Shown here piece by piece: positions 4,871 through 5,294 of a stretch of DNA of 5,294 nt. The notes beneath the pieces were generated by a model that saw only the letters and a list, made by a program, of their open reading frames with translations, did not search any database and was not told the origin of the DNA. The position numbers and the translations under genes were made by a program. This stretch comes from a bacterium (GTDB lineage: Bacteria > Verrucomicrobiota > Verrucomicrobiae > Limisphaerales > J093). Each line of letters opens with the position of its first letter. Position 1 is the first letter of the stretch. The stretch covers positions 1-5,294 of the forward strand of contig JAKCAB010000493.1 in the NCBI GenBank assembly GCA_021839785.1, read 5' to 3'.

Positions 4871-5294
4871 GTGCGCTATTTCGATCACAATGCCACTTCG
4901 CCGCTGTGCGTCGCCGCACGCCAGGCGTGGCTGACCGCTGTCGAGCGTTTCCCGGCCAACCCGTCCAGCCCGCACCGGCTCGGCGCGCGGGCCGACGCCG
5001 CGTTGAACGACGCCCGCCAGTCCGCCGCCGCCTGGCTGGGCGCCTCGCCATTCGACCTGGTCTGGACCTCCGGCGCCACCGAGGCCGCGAATGCGGTGAT
5101 GCACCACGCGGCTCAGGCAGGCGACGGCGAGGTCTGGCTTTCGGCCATCGAGCACCCTTGCATGATCGCCGCCGCCCGCCGCTGGTTCGGCCCGCGCGTG
5201 CATCCCATCCCGGTGACGCGGGACGGCGTCGCCGACTTGAACTCGTTGACCGACCGGCTCCGGCACAGCCGGCCCGCCCTCGTGTCCATCATGC
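4871..5294 (+). CDS. Cysteine desulfurase (NifS/IscS-like), N-terminal 141 residues
   Basis: The start of a PLP-dependent class V aminotransferase-fold enzyme that takes sulfur from cysteine as an enzyme persulfide. Motifs in order: YFDHNATSPL (3-12, the family's YLDNNATTP), NPSSPHRLG (30-38), TSGATEAAN (66-74, PLP phosphate contact), and SAIEHPCM (91-98) with His95, which stacks on the PLP ring. The last visible residues VSIM (138-141) precede the usual ANNE-type motif. The PLP lysine and the catalytic cysteine loop lie past the right edge and cannot be checked. GTG at 4871 is the first start after an in-frame TAA at 4859-4861 and aligns with the normal N-terminus; the ribosome site is weak. 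It is transcribed away from the lipoyl-carrier operon. It may supply sulfur for iron-sulfur clusters or lipoyl synthesis used by that operon (inference), or be unrelated housekeeping. Confidence 0.88.
   Translation, partial: MRYFDHNATSPLCVAARQAWLTAVERFPANPSSPHRLGARADAALNDARQSAAAWLGASPFDLVWTSGATEAANAVMHHAAQAGDGEVWLSAIEHPCMIAAARRWFGPRVHPIPVTRDGVADLNSLTDRLRHSRPALVSIM

Overview
The window is GC-rich bacterial DNA, densely coded, with almost no intergenic space. It carries one long operon on the minus strand (4777 down to beyond position 1) and the start of a divergent plus-strand gene (4871 onward). No rRNA, tRNA, CRISPR array or transposase is visible. Base composition and gene style would fit a high-GC Gram-negative such as a verrucomicrobium or planctomycete, but nothing here fixes the taxon.

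Layout in order of transcription: a glycine-cleavage-H-like lipoyl carrier (4777-4301); a 673-residue protein joining a GlpF-like aquaporin to a CobW/COG0523-type metallochaperone GTPase (4304-2283); a small protein resembling the N-terminal domain of heterodisulfide reductase subunit A (2286-1861); a two-cluster ferredoxin with extra N- and C-terminal regions (1859-1008); a HicB antitoxin and HicA toxin pair (1011-772, 779-561); a 41-residue ORF that copies the ferredoxin tail (550-425); and the first 140 residues of a radical SAM enzyme (422 to beyond the left edge). Neighbouring genes overlap by 4 or 8 bases or lie 1, 2 or 10 bases apart, so this is very probably one translationally coupled transcript. 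On the plus strand, after 93 bases of intergenic DNA, begins a NifS/IscS-like cysteine desulfurase cut by the right edge.

A lipoyl carrier, an HdrA-like thiol/Fe-S protein, a ferredoxin, a radical SAM enzyme, a metal-binding GTPase and a small-solute channel, next to a cysteine desulfurase, suggest a redox or sulfur-linked pathway that I cannot match to a named system. It recalls, without matching, the sulfur-oxidising sHdr/lipoate-binding-protein systems.

The most striking structural feature is that hicBA sits exactly at the ferredoxin/radical SAM junction, flanked by two direct copies (59 of 64 bases identical) of the sequence for the ferredoxin's C-terminal helix. The downstream copy is an intact small ORF with the clearest Shine-Dalgarno sequence in the operon, ending 2 bases before the radical SAM start. 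This looks like an insertion or duplication scar in which the repeated tail may keep radical SAM translation coupled.
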